DNA of 64,000 nucleotides, taken from positions 31,938 through 95,937 of the forward strand of contig DAOOVO010000001.1 of NCBI GenBank assembly GCA_035370245.1, read 5' to 3'. The position numbers and the translations under genes are program-made. Numbering within the stretch: the first letter of the stretch is position 1; every line of letters starts with the position of its first letter. This stretch comes from Pseudobacteroides sp035370245. Lineage in GTDB: Bacteria > Bacillota > Clostridia > Acetivibrionales > DSM-2933. The notes under the pieces were generated by a model. It was not told the DNA's origin. It searched no databases and worked only from the letters and a program-made list of their open reading frames with translations. Positions 1-8,448 of the stretch are shown here, piece after piece.

Positions 1-304
1 AAAACAATATTTATTAACTGAGAATAATTCTAACACATCTCAAAATAAAATTCAATACCAAAATTTAATTTTATTCAAAAATATTTGAAGCAGATCAAAA
101 ATAAAAGAGATAGAAAATACCTGTGTTTTTTGCTGTCTGTATATTTTCTTAGGCATAGATGGTTTTATATTCTATTGTCTTTTATTTTGCCTTATCAAAT
201 AGTTTCAGTTAAATATACCATGTAACTTAATAAGCATTGATTTTGCTTAATTTGACATGGATAAAAATTCTTTAATTTCCAACAACTAACCAATGGAGGT
301 ACTA
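1..304. other. AT-rich region without a recognisable gene
   Basis: No convincing coding frame is seen on either strand, and no trace of the 5' half of spoIIID, so this is taken to be interior sequence of the element. The ribosome site of the downstream replication gene (GGAGGT at 295-300) lies at its right edge. Confidence 0.5.
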
Positions 305-1411
305 ATGAAAGTATTAACAAAAAACACTATAAATATACATACAATTGAATTTTCTTATTACAAAATATCGGACAAAGACCATGAAAAATTAATACATGAA
401 TTAATACCTGCAAAACAGAATAGGACTAATGCAAAAGATAAATACTTTAATGGACAATCACAATTTAGAGGGATTAGGTATAAATACCATATTATTAATA
501 AATCTGATTATCAGAGCAGAATCCTTCATGTAATAATAAATCCTAGAGATTTACTTGGGAAAGATACACTTGTAGTAGAAGATTTAGATGAATTCATGAA
601 TAGATATAGATTTCTTTTATATCAAGAATTTAGCATGTATACACTAGAAAGTGAAATTTTTACAAGGATTGATTACTTTATAGATATTGAATATGAGCCA
701 GCAATAAAAAAAGAATTATTAAAAATTTATAAAAAAGCTCCAAGTAATTACAGGGGATTACAAAAGAAGGATAGGTATAAATCAAGCATTTATTACAACA
801 GTAAAAGCAGGCAAATAAATGTATATTCAAGACTTGAAAAAATGATAGAGAAGATTATTGAGGAAAATTATATACACCCTTCAAAGGTTGATCTAAAAAA
901 AGAAATTATGCCTTTTATAAGTAAACAGGATAAAAACGTTATACGTTATGAAGTGCAAATAAAAAGGAAAAAAATTATGTATCATTTTAAGACTGACGGA
1001 ATTACACCTGAGTTGATAAACTATTGGAATGAAAGAGATGCCGCATACTTTATAAATGATATTTTAAAACCAATAATTTTTAACGGTGATTACTATAATA
1101 AGTACCACTCAAAAAAGAAACTGATGGAATACTATAAAAATAAAAAACTTGTTGAAAAGTTAATCAAATTCCAAAATTGTATAAGCAAACATGGGGCTGA
1201 TAATGCTAAAAAACGATTTAAAAATTACTGCAAGTACATAAACATGCTTGTTGAAGCTAGTGTAAACCCTGTTTTAATTCCAAATAATGCAGGAATAACA
1301 AAAATTAAAAATCCATTTCAATTTTATAAAAAATCAGCAGATATATATAAAATTCCTGCAAAAGATTGGCATGGGATAATCAAGGAAGAATGTTTAAGTG
1401 AAGTTATATGA
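305..1411 (+). CDS. Rolling-circle-type replication initiation protein (Rep_trans / phage CRI-like)
   Basis: The ATG at 305 is preceded by GGAGGT at 5-nt spacing; an ATG at 293 contains that ribosome site and is less likely. The product is 368 aa, basic and lysine-rich. Features typical of replication initiators of small plasmids and filamentous-type phages are an 'INPRDLL' motif near residue 80, a 'RIDYFID' motif near residue 122, a 'YYNSKSRQINVYSRLEKM' strand in the centre and a 'VIRYEVQIKRK' strand. These proteins nick DNA and start rolling-circle replication. I cannot place the nicking tyrosine. It sits upstream of the recombinase and suggests the element can replicate after excision. The family call is from motifs only. 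Confidence 0.55.
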   Translation: MKVLTKNTINIHTIEFSYYKISDKDHEKLIHELIPAKQNRTNAKDKYFNGQSQFRGIRYKYHIINKSDYQSRILHVIINPRDLLGKDTLVVEDLDEFMNRYRFLLYQEFSMYTLESEIFTRIDYFIDIEYEPAIKKELLKIYKKAPSNYRGLQKKDRYKSSIYYNSKSRQINVYSRLEKMIEKIIEENYIHPSKVDLKKEIMPFISKQDKNVIRYEVQIKRKKIMYHFKTDGITPELINYWNERDAAYFINDILKPIIFNGDYYNKYHSKKKLMEYYKNKKLVEKLIKFQNCISKHGADNAKKRFKNYCKYINMLVEASVNPVLIPNNAGITKIKNPFQFYKKSADIYKIPAKDWHGIIKEECLSEVI

Positions 1412-1469
1412 ATATTTTTATACTGTAACTAATAAAATGTACCAATATATAATAAAGTGAGGGTGATTT

Positions 1470-1640
1470 ATGGCTAAGAACAGGCTTAAAATAAGTGTTA
1501 TTACCAATGAAAATATTAATTCAAATATTGAATATATTCTATATAAAACTATAGCAAGACAGATTTTTGAAAGTGAAAATTTTCAAAATTTTTTGAATAA
1601 ACACAGTAAACAAGAGATTTGTTTGAAAGAAACATCATGA
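1470..1640 (+). CDS. Small hypothetical protein of the spoIIID element (56 aa)
   Basis: An ATG at 1470 follows a GAGGGTGA ribosome site and opens a 56-codon frame ending at TGA 1638-1640. The product starts MAKNRLKISVITNENINS and is mixed charged, with no membrane segment and no motif I recognise. It lies between the replication protein and a clear terminator, so it is probably the last gene of that transcript. Function unknown; a small regulator or accessory replication factor would fit but is a guess. Confidence 0.5.
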   Translation: MAKNRLKISVITNENINSNIEYILYKTIARQIFESENFQNFLNKHSKQEICLKETS

Positions 1641-1656
1641 TGCTGAAAGATTTTTT

Positions 1657-1689
1657 AAGAGGGTATATGTTGAATATATCCTCTTTTTA
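1657..1689 (+). terminator. Rho-independent terminator after the rep/small-ORF unit
   Basis: A 12-bp stem (arms 1657-1668 and 1674-1685, one G-T pair, 5-nt loop) is followed by a T run. It separates the rep transcript from the recombinase gene, so the recombinase must have its own promoter in the 64 bases after it. Confidence 0.75.
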
Positions 1690-1753
1690 TTGTACAATAA
1701 GATATATGGAACGGTAACAAATATTAATGGAATGATTAGAGGAGTTGATATAG

Positions 1754-3340
1754 TTGAAAGCGGCTTGCTATTGCAGAGTGAGCACATCAAAAGATGAGCA
1801 GTTGGATAGTTTGAGTAAGCAGATTGAATTTTTTGAGCAGTTTACAAAGCAAAAAGGATATGATGATTACGTTATTTATGCGGACGAAGGCATATCTGGA
1901 AAACAGCTAAAGAATAGAACTCAGTTTCTTAAAATGATTGAAGATGCTAAAGCTAAAAAAATTGATATTATTTTGGTAAAAGATATTAGCAGATTTGCAA
2001 GGAATACAGTTGATTTTTTGCAAAGCATACGAGAATTAAAAGATTTAGGTATAAATATATTTTTTGTTTCGCAAGGTATGAATGTTCAAGAATGTAACGA
2101 AGCATATTTAACCATACTTGCAGCTATGGCACAGGACGAGAGCGAAAGGTTAAGCTATAGGGTAAAGTTTGGCAAAAATATAACGGCTCAAAAGGGTAGA
2201 GTGCCTAATTTTGTTTTTGGGTACGATAGAATAGATAACTATACTCTTCAAATCAATGACAGTGAAGCTGAAATAGTTAAAAAGATATTTGACCTATATG
2301 TAAATGAAGGGTATGGAGCAGCCAGGATTGCTGAGTATCTTAATAAAAACAGTGTTAGAACAAAAAAGAATAAACAAGTGGGCTGGACGCAAAAGACGGT
2401 TACAGATATATTAAGAAATGAAATATACATAGGGAAAGTCGTAAATAAAAAAAGTGAAGTTATAAATTTCATAACTGGGAAAAGAAAAAGGTATGGGAGA
2501 AATGAAAGAATTGTTATTGATAGACCAGAATTTAGAATTATTGAAGATTCTGTATTCAATAAGGCACAAGATATTTTATTGAGCAGGAAGGATGCCTTTA
2601 AAATGAACAGGAAGAGGGAAAGTGTTAAATATCCATTATCTAATTTGATTAAATGCTCAGAGTGCGGATATAGTTTCAGGAGATGTCAAAGACAGTATGT
2701 TAAAGGTGGGAAAATCTATAGCTGGTGGACATGCAGTTATAGAAATGCTAAAGGTAAAGATATTTGCATTAACAATGTAAGAGCAGATGAAAATGACCTT
2801 CATCAAGCAATTGTTTTGTTCTTAAAGCAGTTGGTTTCCAACAAAAAGAAGGCCATTAGGGTTATTGTCAAAGAGATTGAAAACCTTATCCAAGAACACA
2901 ATAAAACCATCAAGCAGGATAAAACTGATATAGAGAGGGAGCTGGCGGAGTATGTCAAGCAAAAAGAAAAATATATGGATATGTTTAAAAATGAGGTTAT
3001 TGACATAGATGAGTTAAAGCATTATACAGATGGCTTGAACGAAAAAATTAAAAGGTTAAGGCTTACATTGAATACTTTCAATGATGAATCATTTATTAGT
3101 ATGAATGTAGAAAAAGCCATTAATGAGTACTTTGATAAGGTTGGGAGTATTATTGGTAGTAATACTTTGGATAACGTGCTTTTAAAGCAGATAATTGACA
3201 GGATACTTATTTATCCTAATGGAGAGGTTAAAATATACTTGAAGCTTGATGAAAAGCACAATTTGACAGTAGATATGCCATTAGAAATCGTAGAAATCCC
3301 ATTAGAAAATGGCATTCCAGAAACTAACATCAATTCATAA
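1754..3340 (+). CDS. Large serine recombinase (integrase/excisionase of the spoIIID element)
   Basis: Translation starts at TTG 1754, 9 nt after an AGAGGAG ribosome site. The 528-aa product has the N-terminal resolvase catalytic domain (residues 1-150; nucleophile Ser10 in YCRVSTSKDEQ), a recombinase domain (about 155-270), a zinc ribbon (CSECG near 301 and later cysteines) and a coiled coil (about 370-450), the usual layout of large serine recombinases. It would catalyse insertion and excision of the element. Its last codons and its TAA stop (3338-3340) overlap spoIIID sequence, so the stop codon may be supplied by the target gene and the protein tail should differ in the excised circle. SpoIVCA, which excises skin from sigK, belongs to the same family. 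Confidence 0.95.
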   Translation: MKAACYCRVSTSKDEQLDSLSKQIEFFEQFTKQKGYDDYVIYADEGISGKQLKNRTQFLKMIEDAKAKKIDIILVKDISRFARNTVDFLQSIRELKDLGINIFFVSQGMNVQECNEAYLTILAAMAQDESERLSYRVKFGKNITAQKGRVPNFVFGYDRIDNYTLQINDSEAEIVKKIFDLYVNEGYGAARIAEYLNKNSVRTKKNKQVGWTQKTVTDILRNEIYIGKVVNKKSEVINFITGKRKRYGRNERIVIDRPEFRIIEDSVFNKAQDILLSRKDAFKMNRKRESVKYPLSNLIKCSECGYSFRRCQRQYVKGGKIYSWWTCSYRNAKGKDICINNVRADENDLHQAIVLFLKQLVSNKKKAIRVIVKEIENLIQEHNKTIKQDKTDIERELAEYVKQKEKYMDMFKNEVIDIDELKHYTDGLNEKIKRLRLTLNTFNDESFISMNVEKAINEYFDKVGSIIGSNTLDNVLLKQIIDRILIYPNGEVKIYLKLDEKHNLTVDMPLEIVEIPLENGIPETNINS

Positions 3341-3341
3341 G
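3323..3341. other. Right attachment junction (attR) of the element in spoIIID
   Basis: Up to about 3325 the sequence codes for the recombinase tail; from about 3333 the codons ATT CAT AAG GAT match the SpoIIID segment that follows the helix-turn-helix (usually S-T-V/I-H-K-D). The crossover dinucleotide should lie in this interval. The left junction is outside the window, so the exact core cannot be read. Confidence 0.65.
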
Positions 3342-3497
3342 GATGTAACCGAAAGACTTATTCTGGTAAATCATAACCTTGCAAATGATGTCCGAATAAT
3401 ACTTGAGGAAAACAAGGCCGAAAGGCATATAAGAGGCGGTCAGGCAACAAAAACAAAATACAGGCAGGAAGACAAAAAGGGTGATAAAAATCGCTAG
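3333..3497 (+). pseudogene. spoIIID: spoIIID, C-terminal half only (split by the element)
   Basis: The frame reads IHKDVTERL, then NLANDVRIILEENKAERH, then IRGGQATKTKYRQ and a basic tail, which is the second half of the sporulation regulator SpoIIID, including its conserved 'RHIRGGxATKxKY' region. SpoIIID acts in the mother cell after SigmaE and controls many genes including sigK. The N-terminal helix-turn-helix half is missing here, and the ORF start at 3309 has no ribosome site and lies in recombinase sequence. As it stands the gene is not functional. Excision of the element would rejoin the halves in frame if the left junction is symmetrical. mbl follows, as in Bacillus subtilis. Confidence 0.85.
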
Positions 3498-3565
3498 TTG
3501 ATTTTACAGCCTTAAATTCGTCGGGGAACATGCGATTCATATCATACAATTTCCTGGACATGAAT

Positions 3566-3590
3566 AAAAGCCTGGTATCAGGCTTTTTGT
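3566..3590 (+). terminator. Terminator after spoIIID
   Basis: A 9-bp perfect stem (3566-3574 / 3579-3587) with a GTAT loop runs into a T-rich tail. It ends the spoIIID transcript before mbl. Confidence 0.8.
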
Positions 3591-3717
3591 CTTAATACAG
3601 TAATTTTCCTACATACGTAATTTTTCCCATCCGTTCAATCATTCCATAAAAAATAATTGCAATATTGAAATAGTGTGATAATATTAATATGAAATTATTT
3701 TGAAAGGGAGATGCATT

Positions 3718-4752
3718 TTGTTTGGTTTCGGACAAGATATAGGTATTGACCTGGGAACGGCAAGCGTTTTGGTTTACATAAAAGGAAAAGGCATTGTATT
3801 AAAGGAACCATCCGTTGTTGCAATAGATAAAAATACAAACAAACTTCTTGCAGTTGGTGAAGAGGCTAGAAAAATGCTCGGCAGAACACCGGGTAATATT
3901 GTTGCCATAAGGCCCTTGAGAGAGGGCGTAATCTCTGATTATGATATTACTGAGAGAATGCTGAAATATTTTATAAATAAAGTATGCGGTAACAAGGCGT
4001 TTAAGCTCTTTAAGCCTAGAATAATGGTTTGCGTTCCCAGTGGGGTCACAGAAGTAGAAAAAAGGGCTGTTATAGATGCGGCAATGCAAGCTGGTGCTAG
4101 AAAGACATATCTTATAGAAGAGCCAATAGCTGCAGCAATAGGTGCCGGAATTGATATTTCAAAAGCTTGCGGAAGCATGGTAGTAGATATAGGTGGTGGT
4201 ACAACAGATATCGCAGTAATATCTCTTGGTGGAACTGTTGTAAGCACATCTATTAAAATTGCAGGCGATAAATTTGATGAAGCAATTGTAAGATATATGC
4301 GCAAAAGACATAATATTATGATTGGAGAACGTACTGCTGAAGAGCTAAAGATAAATGTAGGAACTGTTTATCCAAGGGTTCAGGAAGTAACAATGGATAT
4401 CAGAGGTCGTAATCTTATATCCGGATTGCCTAAAACCATAACCATTACTTCAACAGAGGTAATGGAAGCACTGGAAGAACCTATATCAAGCGTTGTTGAA
4501 GCTGTTCACTCCGTTCTTGAAAGAACTCCCCCTGAATTAGCTGCCGATATCAGCGATAGAGGAATTGTAATGACAGGTGGAGGTAGCCTTATTTATGGAT
4601 TGGACAAGCTTTTGCAGGAAAAAACAGGCATCAATGTTCTAATAGCCGATGATGCAATATCATGTGTTGCTTTAGGAACAGGAAAGGCTTTAGATAATTT
4701 TGAAGCAATTGAACAAAGTGCCAATGCAGAAAGCAGAGCCTCAAAAAGATAA
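3718..4752 (+). CDS. mbl: MreB/Mbl family rod-shape actin homologue
   Basis: A bacterial actin that forms membrane-bound filaments and guides cell-wall elongation. The start is placed at TTG 3718, 7 nt after AAGGGAG, giving 344 aa beginning MFGFGQDIGIDLGTAS. An in-frame TTG at 3700 precedes that ribosome site and is unlikely. The ATPase signatures are clear: phosphate-1 loop DIGIDLGTASVLV near residue 7, phosphate-2 VVDIGGGTTDIAVIS near 155, and the adenosine motif TGGGSLIYGLD near 290. Length is normal. Its place directly after spoIIID supports Mbl rather than MreB, which usually sits with mreCD. Confidence 0.9.
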   Translation: MFGFGQDIGIDLGTASVLVYIKGKGIVLKEPSVVAIDKNTNKLLAVGEEARKMLGRTPGNIVAIRPLREGVISDYDITERMLKYFINKVCGNKAFKLFKPRIMVCVPSGVTEVEKRAVIDAAMQAGARKTYLIEEPIAAAIGAGIDISKACGSMVVDIGGGTTDIAVISLGGTVVSTSIKIAGDKFDEAIVRYMRKRHNIMIGERTAEELKINVGTVYPRVQEVTMDIRGRNLISGLPKTITITSTEVMEALEEPISSVVEAVHSVLERTPPELAADISDRGIVMTGGGSLIYGLDKLLQEKTGINVLIADDAISCVALGTGKALDNFEAIEQSANAESRASKR

Positions 4753-4791
4753 TATTTTAAAATAACTTACTTCATTTTAGGAAAATAATGC

Positions 4792-4820
4792 TTGCACAAG
4801 ATTGACTTTTGTGTTACAAT
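4792..4820 (+). promoter_or_regulatory. SigmaA-type promoter of rpmE
   Basis: TTGCAC (4792-4797), a 17-bp spacer and TACAAT (4815-4820) lie about 87 bases before the rpmE start. Confidence 0.6.
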
Positions 4821-4906
4821 ATCATTTGTCTCTTTGAGTTCAATAGACCTATGATGATTATAATAAATATTGTCATATAAGATATACGCGAAAGAAGGTG
4901 AATATA

Positions 4907-5116
4907 ATGAAGGAAGGAATTCATCCGAAATATCAGCAGGCTGTAGTAAAATGTGCGTGCGGAGAAACTTTCACAACAGGTTCAACTAAGAGCAGTCTTC
5001 ACGTAGAAATATGTTCTAAATGCCATCCTTTTTTTACAGGTAAGCAGAAACTTGTGGATACTGGCGGACGTGTTGAAAAGTTTAAGAAGAAATTTGGTCT
5101 TAATGAAAATGCTTAA
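4907..5116 (+). CDS. rpmE: 50S ribosomal protein L31
   Basis: The ATG at 4907 is 6-7 nt after GAAGGTG; a GTG at 4898 lies within that ribosome site. The 69-aa product MKEGIHPKYQQAVVKCACGE... is a complete L31. It keeps the zinc-type cysteines (KCACG and EICSKCHPF), so it is the zinc-binding C+ form. L31 bridges the two ribosomal subunits. It has its own promoter and a following terminator-like hairpin and precedes yqhQ and prmC, a common Firmicute order. Confidence 0.95.
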   Translation: MKEGIHPKYQQAVVKCACGETFTTGSTKSSLHVEICSKCHPFFTGKQKLVDTGGRVEKFKKKFGLNENA

Positions 5117-5152
5117 TAAATATTTGAAAAAACATTATAAACGTGTTAAACT

Positions 5153-5186
5153 AAGGCTGAGAGATTTTTTTCAGCCTTTAATTTTT
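5153..5186 (+). terminator. Possible terminator between rpmE and yqhQ
   Basis: An 8-bp stem (5153-5160 / 5171-5178) with a 10-nt T-rich loop is followed by TAATTTTT. It probably lowers read-through into yqhQ. Confidence 0.55.
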
Positions 5187-5234
5187 GGGCAAAAATTTAC
5201 TCAATTTATTTGATGAATATATACGGAGGTCATA

Positions 5235-6179
5235 ATGAAAAAAACCAGCATAGGCGGAGAAGCTCTCATTGAAGGCGTTATGATGAGAGGTCCCGATGAT
5301 ATAGCAATTGCTATTAGAAAATCAGACGGTGAAATAATTATAGATAAAAAACCTCTAAAAACATTAGCAAAAAGGCATAATTTTTTTAAGCTCCCAATTA
5401 TTCGTGGAGCTGTGGGAATGTTTGAATCCATGGTTATAGGTATGAGAGCACTTCTATACTCTGCGGAGTTTGTGGAAGTTGAAGAAGATGATGAAAAAAA
5501 TGCCAAGCCGTCCAAAATCGATTCCTTCTTCGAGAGGATATTTAAGGACAAGTTTTTAGATGCGGTTATTTACTTTTCGGTGTTTTTGTCAATGATTTTT
5601 GTTATTGGACTTTTTATGCTGCTGCCAAGCTTTTTAGCAGGCTTATTGCATTTTAACAAAGATACTACTTCAGGTCTTATTGCCCTTCATGTTTTTGAAG
5701 GTATAATAAGAATAACTCTTTTTATCGGATATTTGGCACTGATATCCAACATGAAGGATATTAAAAGGGTTTTCCAATATCACGGTGCGGAGCATAAAAC
5801 AATTCATTGTTACGAAAATGAAGAAGAGCTTACAGTTGAGAATGTAAAAAAATACACAACCAGACACCCCCGCTGCGGAACTGCTTTCATGTTTGTCGTA
5901 ATGATTGTAAGTATTATAGTTTTTTCCTTCACAGGCTGGGGTAACCTTTTATGGAGGGTTTTATCAAGAATTATACTTATACCTCTGGTTGCAGGCTTAT
6001 CATACGAGGTCATAAAGTTTGCAGGAAGAAGTGATTCCAAGTTAATGGCTGTGGTCAGTCTTCCCGGCCTGGCACTTCAAAAGCTTACAACAAAAGAGCC
6101 TGATGATCAGCAGATAGAAGTAGCGATCACTGCACTAAAAAATGTATTGGTAGAGGATGCAAATGCCGATAAATGGTAA
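5235..6179 (+). CDS. yqhQ: DUF1385 family membrane protein (YqhQ)
   Basis: The ATG at 5235 follows GGAGGT. The 314-aa product opens with the conserved GGEALIEGVMMRGPD block of the DUF1385/YqhQ family. It has membrane segments near residues 110-135, 150-170 and 210-255, and the conserved YHGAEHKTIHCYE and TRHPRCGTAF blocks between them. The histidines and cysteines of those blocks look like a metal site, but no reaction is known to me. Its end overlaps the start of prmC, so the two are translationally linked. Confidence 0.88.
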   Translation: MKKTSIGGEALIEGVMMRGPDDIAIAIRKSDGEIIIDKKPLKTLAKRHNFFKLPIIRGAVGMFESMVIGMRALLYSAEFVEVEEDDEKNAKPSKIDSFFERIFKDKFLDAVIYFSVFLSMIFVIGLFMLLPSFLAGLLHFNKDTTSGLIALHVFEGIIRITLFIGYLALISNMKDIKRVFQYHGAEHKTIHCYENEEELTVENVKKYTTRHPRCGTAFMFVVMIVSIIVFSFTGWGNLLWRVLSRIILIPLVAGLSYEVIKFAGRSDSKLMAVVSLPGLALQKLTTKEPDDQQIEVAITALKNVLVEDANADKW

Positions 6180-7092
6180 TATTTCGTTGAAAAATTTATA
6201 TGATATCGGAATATCAAGCTTGAGAAAAGCTGAAATTGATGCCCCGGTTCTAGAAGCCGGGGTTCTACTTTGCAATTTACTCAATATCAACAGAGCCTTA
6301 CTATACGCAAAAAGCCATGAGTTAATAGCCCCCGATATATCAGCCAAATATCTGGAATGGATTAAAAGAAGAGCCGAGGGTACACCGCTTCAGTATATAA
6401 CAGGTCACCAAGAGTTTATGTCATTAGACTTTAAAGTTACTCCTGATGTTTTAATTCCGCGGCAAGATACTGAAATCCTTGTTGAGACGGTTATTGAGCA
6501 TGCAAAAAAAAACAAGGACAAACAATTAAAAATACTTGATATAGGTACAGGCTCTGGATGTATAGCCATAAGCCTGGCTTACTATATTAAGAATTGCTTT
6601 GTTACAGCAATAGACATATCACAAAATGCACTAAAAATTGCACAGTCCAATGCTGCAGCAAACCAAGTAAGTGATAAACTCTCTTTTATTGAGATGGATA
6701 TTCTAAGCTATAAGGAACAATTTCATTTTGATATTTTGCAGGAAAGCCCCTCATCCAAGACATTTGGAGATTTTAATATAATAGTTTCCAATCCTCCATA
6801 CATTCCATCAGAAGAAATACCTTTTCTGCAAAAGGAAGTGCGAGATCACGAGCCTAAATGTGCATTAGATGGAGGTATGGACGGCCTTAAATTTTACAGA
6901 GAAATTATATCAAAGAGTAAATCTCTTCTGGCTCAGGGCGGTCTATTAGCCTTTGAAACAGGCTATAACCAGGCTCATGCCGTCAAAGATCTCATGGTAA
7001 AAGAATACTTTGAAGCATCAATTTATAATGACTTGTCGGGTATTCCCAGGGTAGTTGCGGGCATATCGACTATTACTCATTCCAAAACGTAA
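6163..7092 (+). CDS. prmC: Peptide chain release factor N5-glutamine methyltransferase
   Basis: Methylates the glutamine of the GGQ loop of release factors RF1 and RF2 using S-adenosylmethionine. Of two nearby ATGs (6157, 6163), the one at 6163 is better spaced from GAGG. The product (about 309 aa) has the N-terminal helical substrate domain, the SAM loop 'LDIGTGSGCIAISLA' (about residue 120) and the catalytic NPPY motif in 'IIVSNPPYIPSEE' (about 208). It overlaps yqhQ by 17 bases, and its 3' end overlaps the convergent gene on the other strand by 20 bases. Confidence 0.95.
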   Translation: MPINGNISLKNLYDIGISSLRKAEIDAPVLEAGVLLCNLLNINRALLYAKSHELIAPDISAKYLEWIKRRAEGTPLQYITGHQEFMSLDFKVTPDVLIPRQDTEILVETVIEHAKKNKDKQLKILDIGTGSGCIAISLAYYIKNCFVTAIDISQNALKIAQSNAAANQVSDKLSFIEMDILSYKEQFHFDILQESPSSKTFGDFNIIVSNPPYIPSEEIPFLQKEVRDHEPKCALDGGMDGLKFYREIISKSKSLLAQGGLLAFETGYNQAHAVKDLMVKEYFEASIYNDLSGIPRVVAGISTITHSKT

Positions 7093-8140
7093 CAACACCT
7101 GAGTCCTGAAGCTTTTTAAGTATTATTATTGAAATTGGGCCTACAAACATTCCGATAATTCCAAAAAACTCCAACCCTACATACATTGCTGTTAATGTGA
7201 CTAAAGGATGTAATCCTATTTGATCTCCTATAATCTTAGGTTCAAGTATCTGCCTCATTAATACTCCAACAATATATATTATGGAAAGGCCCATAGCCAT
7301 CCGATAATCACCGATTATAACATTCCATCCAATCCAGGGAACCATTACAACACCTGTGCCAAGAATCGGAATAGCATCTGAAATTCCAACAATAAAGCCC
7401 ATCAATAAAGCATATTCGGCACCTAAAATTGTAAGGCCTATACTTACCTCCGCAAATGTGATAAACATCAAAATAAGTAAAGCCCTGGCATAACCGAATA
7501 GTGCAGAAAATGTTCCAGATTTCACATCAAGAAAATTGTTTCTGAATTTCTCAGGAAACTGCTTTCCTAAAAATTCATATATTTTCTTTCTATCACTGCT
7601 AATAAAATAAGCCGATAGAATAGACACTATCAAAAATACCGTCATCTTCGGAATTGAAGAAATTGTGTTTATAATGTACGTAACTATTGATGTTATTATT
7701 TCCTGTACTTTTGGCCCCAAGCTGTTTATATTACTGTTTATGGCACTTGAAACGCCTGTTGGAAGCTTATTGTAATATGACTCCAGTTTGGCAAAATACT
7801 CATTTATCTGACTGGAAGTGCTATTTACATAATCCGTCACATTATCTTTAAATATAAGCAGTTCGTTATATATTTTTATAAGCCCGATAGTTACCATAAG
7901 TCCAAACACTGTTATGGTAAAAAGCAGAGATATAAGTGCCAGCACTCTCCTTGGAAGCTTAATCCTTTTTTCCAGAACCTTTATCAACGGCTCATTAATC
8001 ATAGATAAAAAAATACCAATGACAAATGGTGCAAAAAAAGGTATAAGGTAAGTGACAGATATATAAACTATCCCTAAAAATATTGCTATAAACAATAGCT
8101 TAAATGCACTTTTATAGTACTTTTGTACAAAGTTATGCAT
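7073..8140 (-). CDS. AI-2E family transporter, YtvI-like sporulation membrane protein
   Basis: A 355-aa polytopic membrane protein of the AI-2E/PerM family: hydrophobic segments near residues 12-50 and 65-90, a soluble amphipathic stretch (about 90-150), then further segments and the typical C-terminal hydrophobic pairs around 'GIIGMFVGPISIIIL'. Length and layout match YtvI, which is linked to sporulation in Bacillus, although the wider family includes transporters of unknown substrate. It stands alone, convergent with prmC. Confidence 0.75.
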   Translation of the reverse strand: MHNFVQKYYKSAFKLLFIAIFLGIVYISVTYLIPFFAPFVIGIFLSMINEPLIKVLEKRIKLPRRVLALISLLFTITVFGLMVTIGLIKIYNELLIFKDNVTDYVNSTSSQINEYFAKLESYYNKLPTGVSSAINSNINSLGPKVQEIITSIVTYIINTISSIPKMTVFLIVSILSAYFISSDRKKIYEFLGKQFPEKFRNNFLDVKSGTFSALFGYARALLILMFITFAEVSIGLTILGAEYALLMGFIVGISDAIPILGTGVVMVPWIGWNVIIGDYRMAMGLSIIYIVGVLMRQILEPKIIGDQIGLHPLVTLTAMYVGLEFFGIIGMFVGPISIIILKKLQDSGVVTFWNE

Positions 8141-8381
8141 ATTTTATATTACCCTTCGAAATAGTATAATATCGATTTATTTATTTTTCTTCTAAACAAG
8201 CTATAGCAAACTTAGAAGGAGAACTAAGCATATGGCGGTGTGGCATAAAAAAATAACTAACTTTTCATAAATACTTGATTATTATATTATAATACATCAT
8301 AAAATAAAAGGCACTAGTATTTTTATAAATTCATAATTTACATATAGCACTAATAATGTTTTATATTTCTAAAAGGGAAAT

Positions 8382-8397
8382 TGACATCTTGATGTCA
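8382..8397. promoter_or_regulatory. Perfect inverted repeat upstream of the TRIC-type channel gene
   Basis: TGACATC-TT-GATGTCA lies in the 308-base gap 8141-8448 that separates two divergent genes, 52 bases before the channel start. It could be an operator. Nothing else was seen in this AT-rich gap. Confidence 0.35.
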
Positions 8398-8448
8398 TAA
8401 AAAATATAACTCTAAATGCACCCACAAATATGCAGGAGGTGAGCCCAC

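Larger units (their letters stand above)
1..3335. mobile_element. Right-hand part of an integrated element inserted in spoIIID
   Basis: The stretch holds a phage/plasmid-type replication initiator, a small ORF and a large serine recombinase, all on the plus strand. Immediately after the recombinase stop the sequence becomes the C-terminal half of SpoIIID, followed by mbl, which is the normal neighbour of spoIIID in Bacillus. The N-terminal half of spoIIID is not in the window, so the left end of the element lies beyond base 1 and its full size is unknown. The layout matches sporulation-gene intervening elements such as skin in sigK, but excision cannot be shown from this sequence. The right boundary is estimated at about 3323-3335. 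Confidence 0.8.

Noticed and set aside
1690..1753. SigmaE/SigmaK promoter for the recombinase
   Set aside because: I looked for the -10 CATA-type and -35 motifs; the nearest matches have wrong spacing, so I do not claim one, although mother-cell control is what a skin-like element would need.
3309..3497. A separate 62-aa gene starting at ATG 3309
   Set aside because: No ribosome site; the first eight codons are recombinase sequence in another frame and the rest is the SpoIIID C-terminus.
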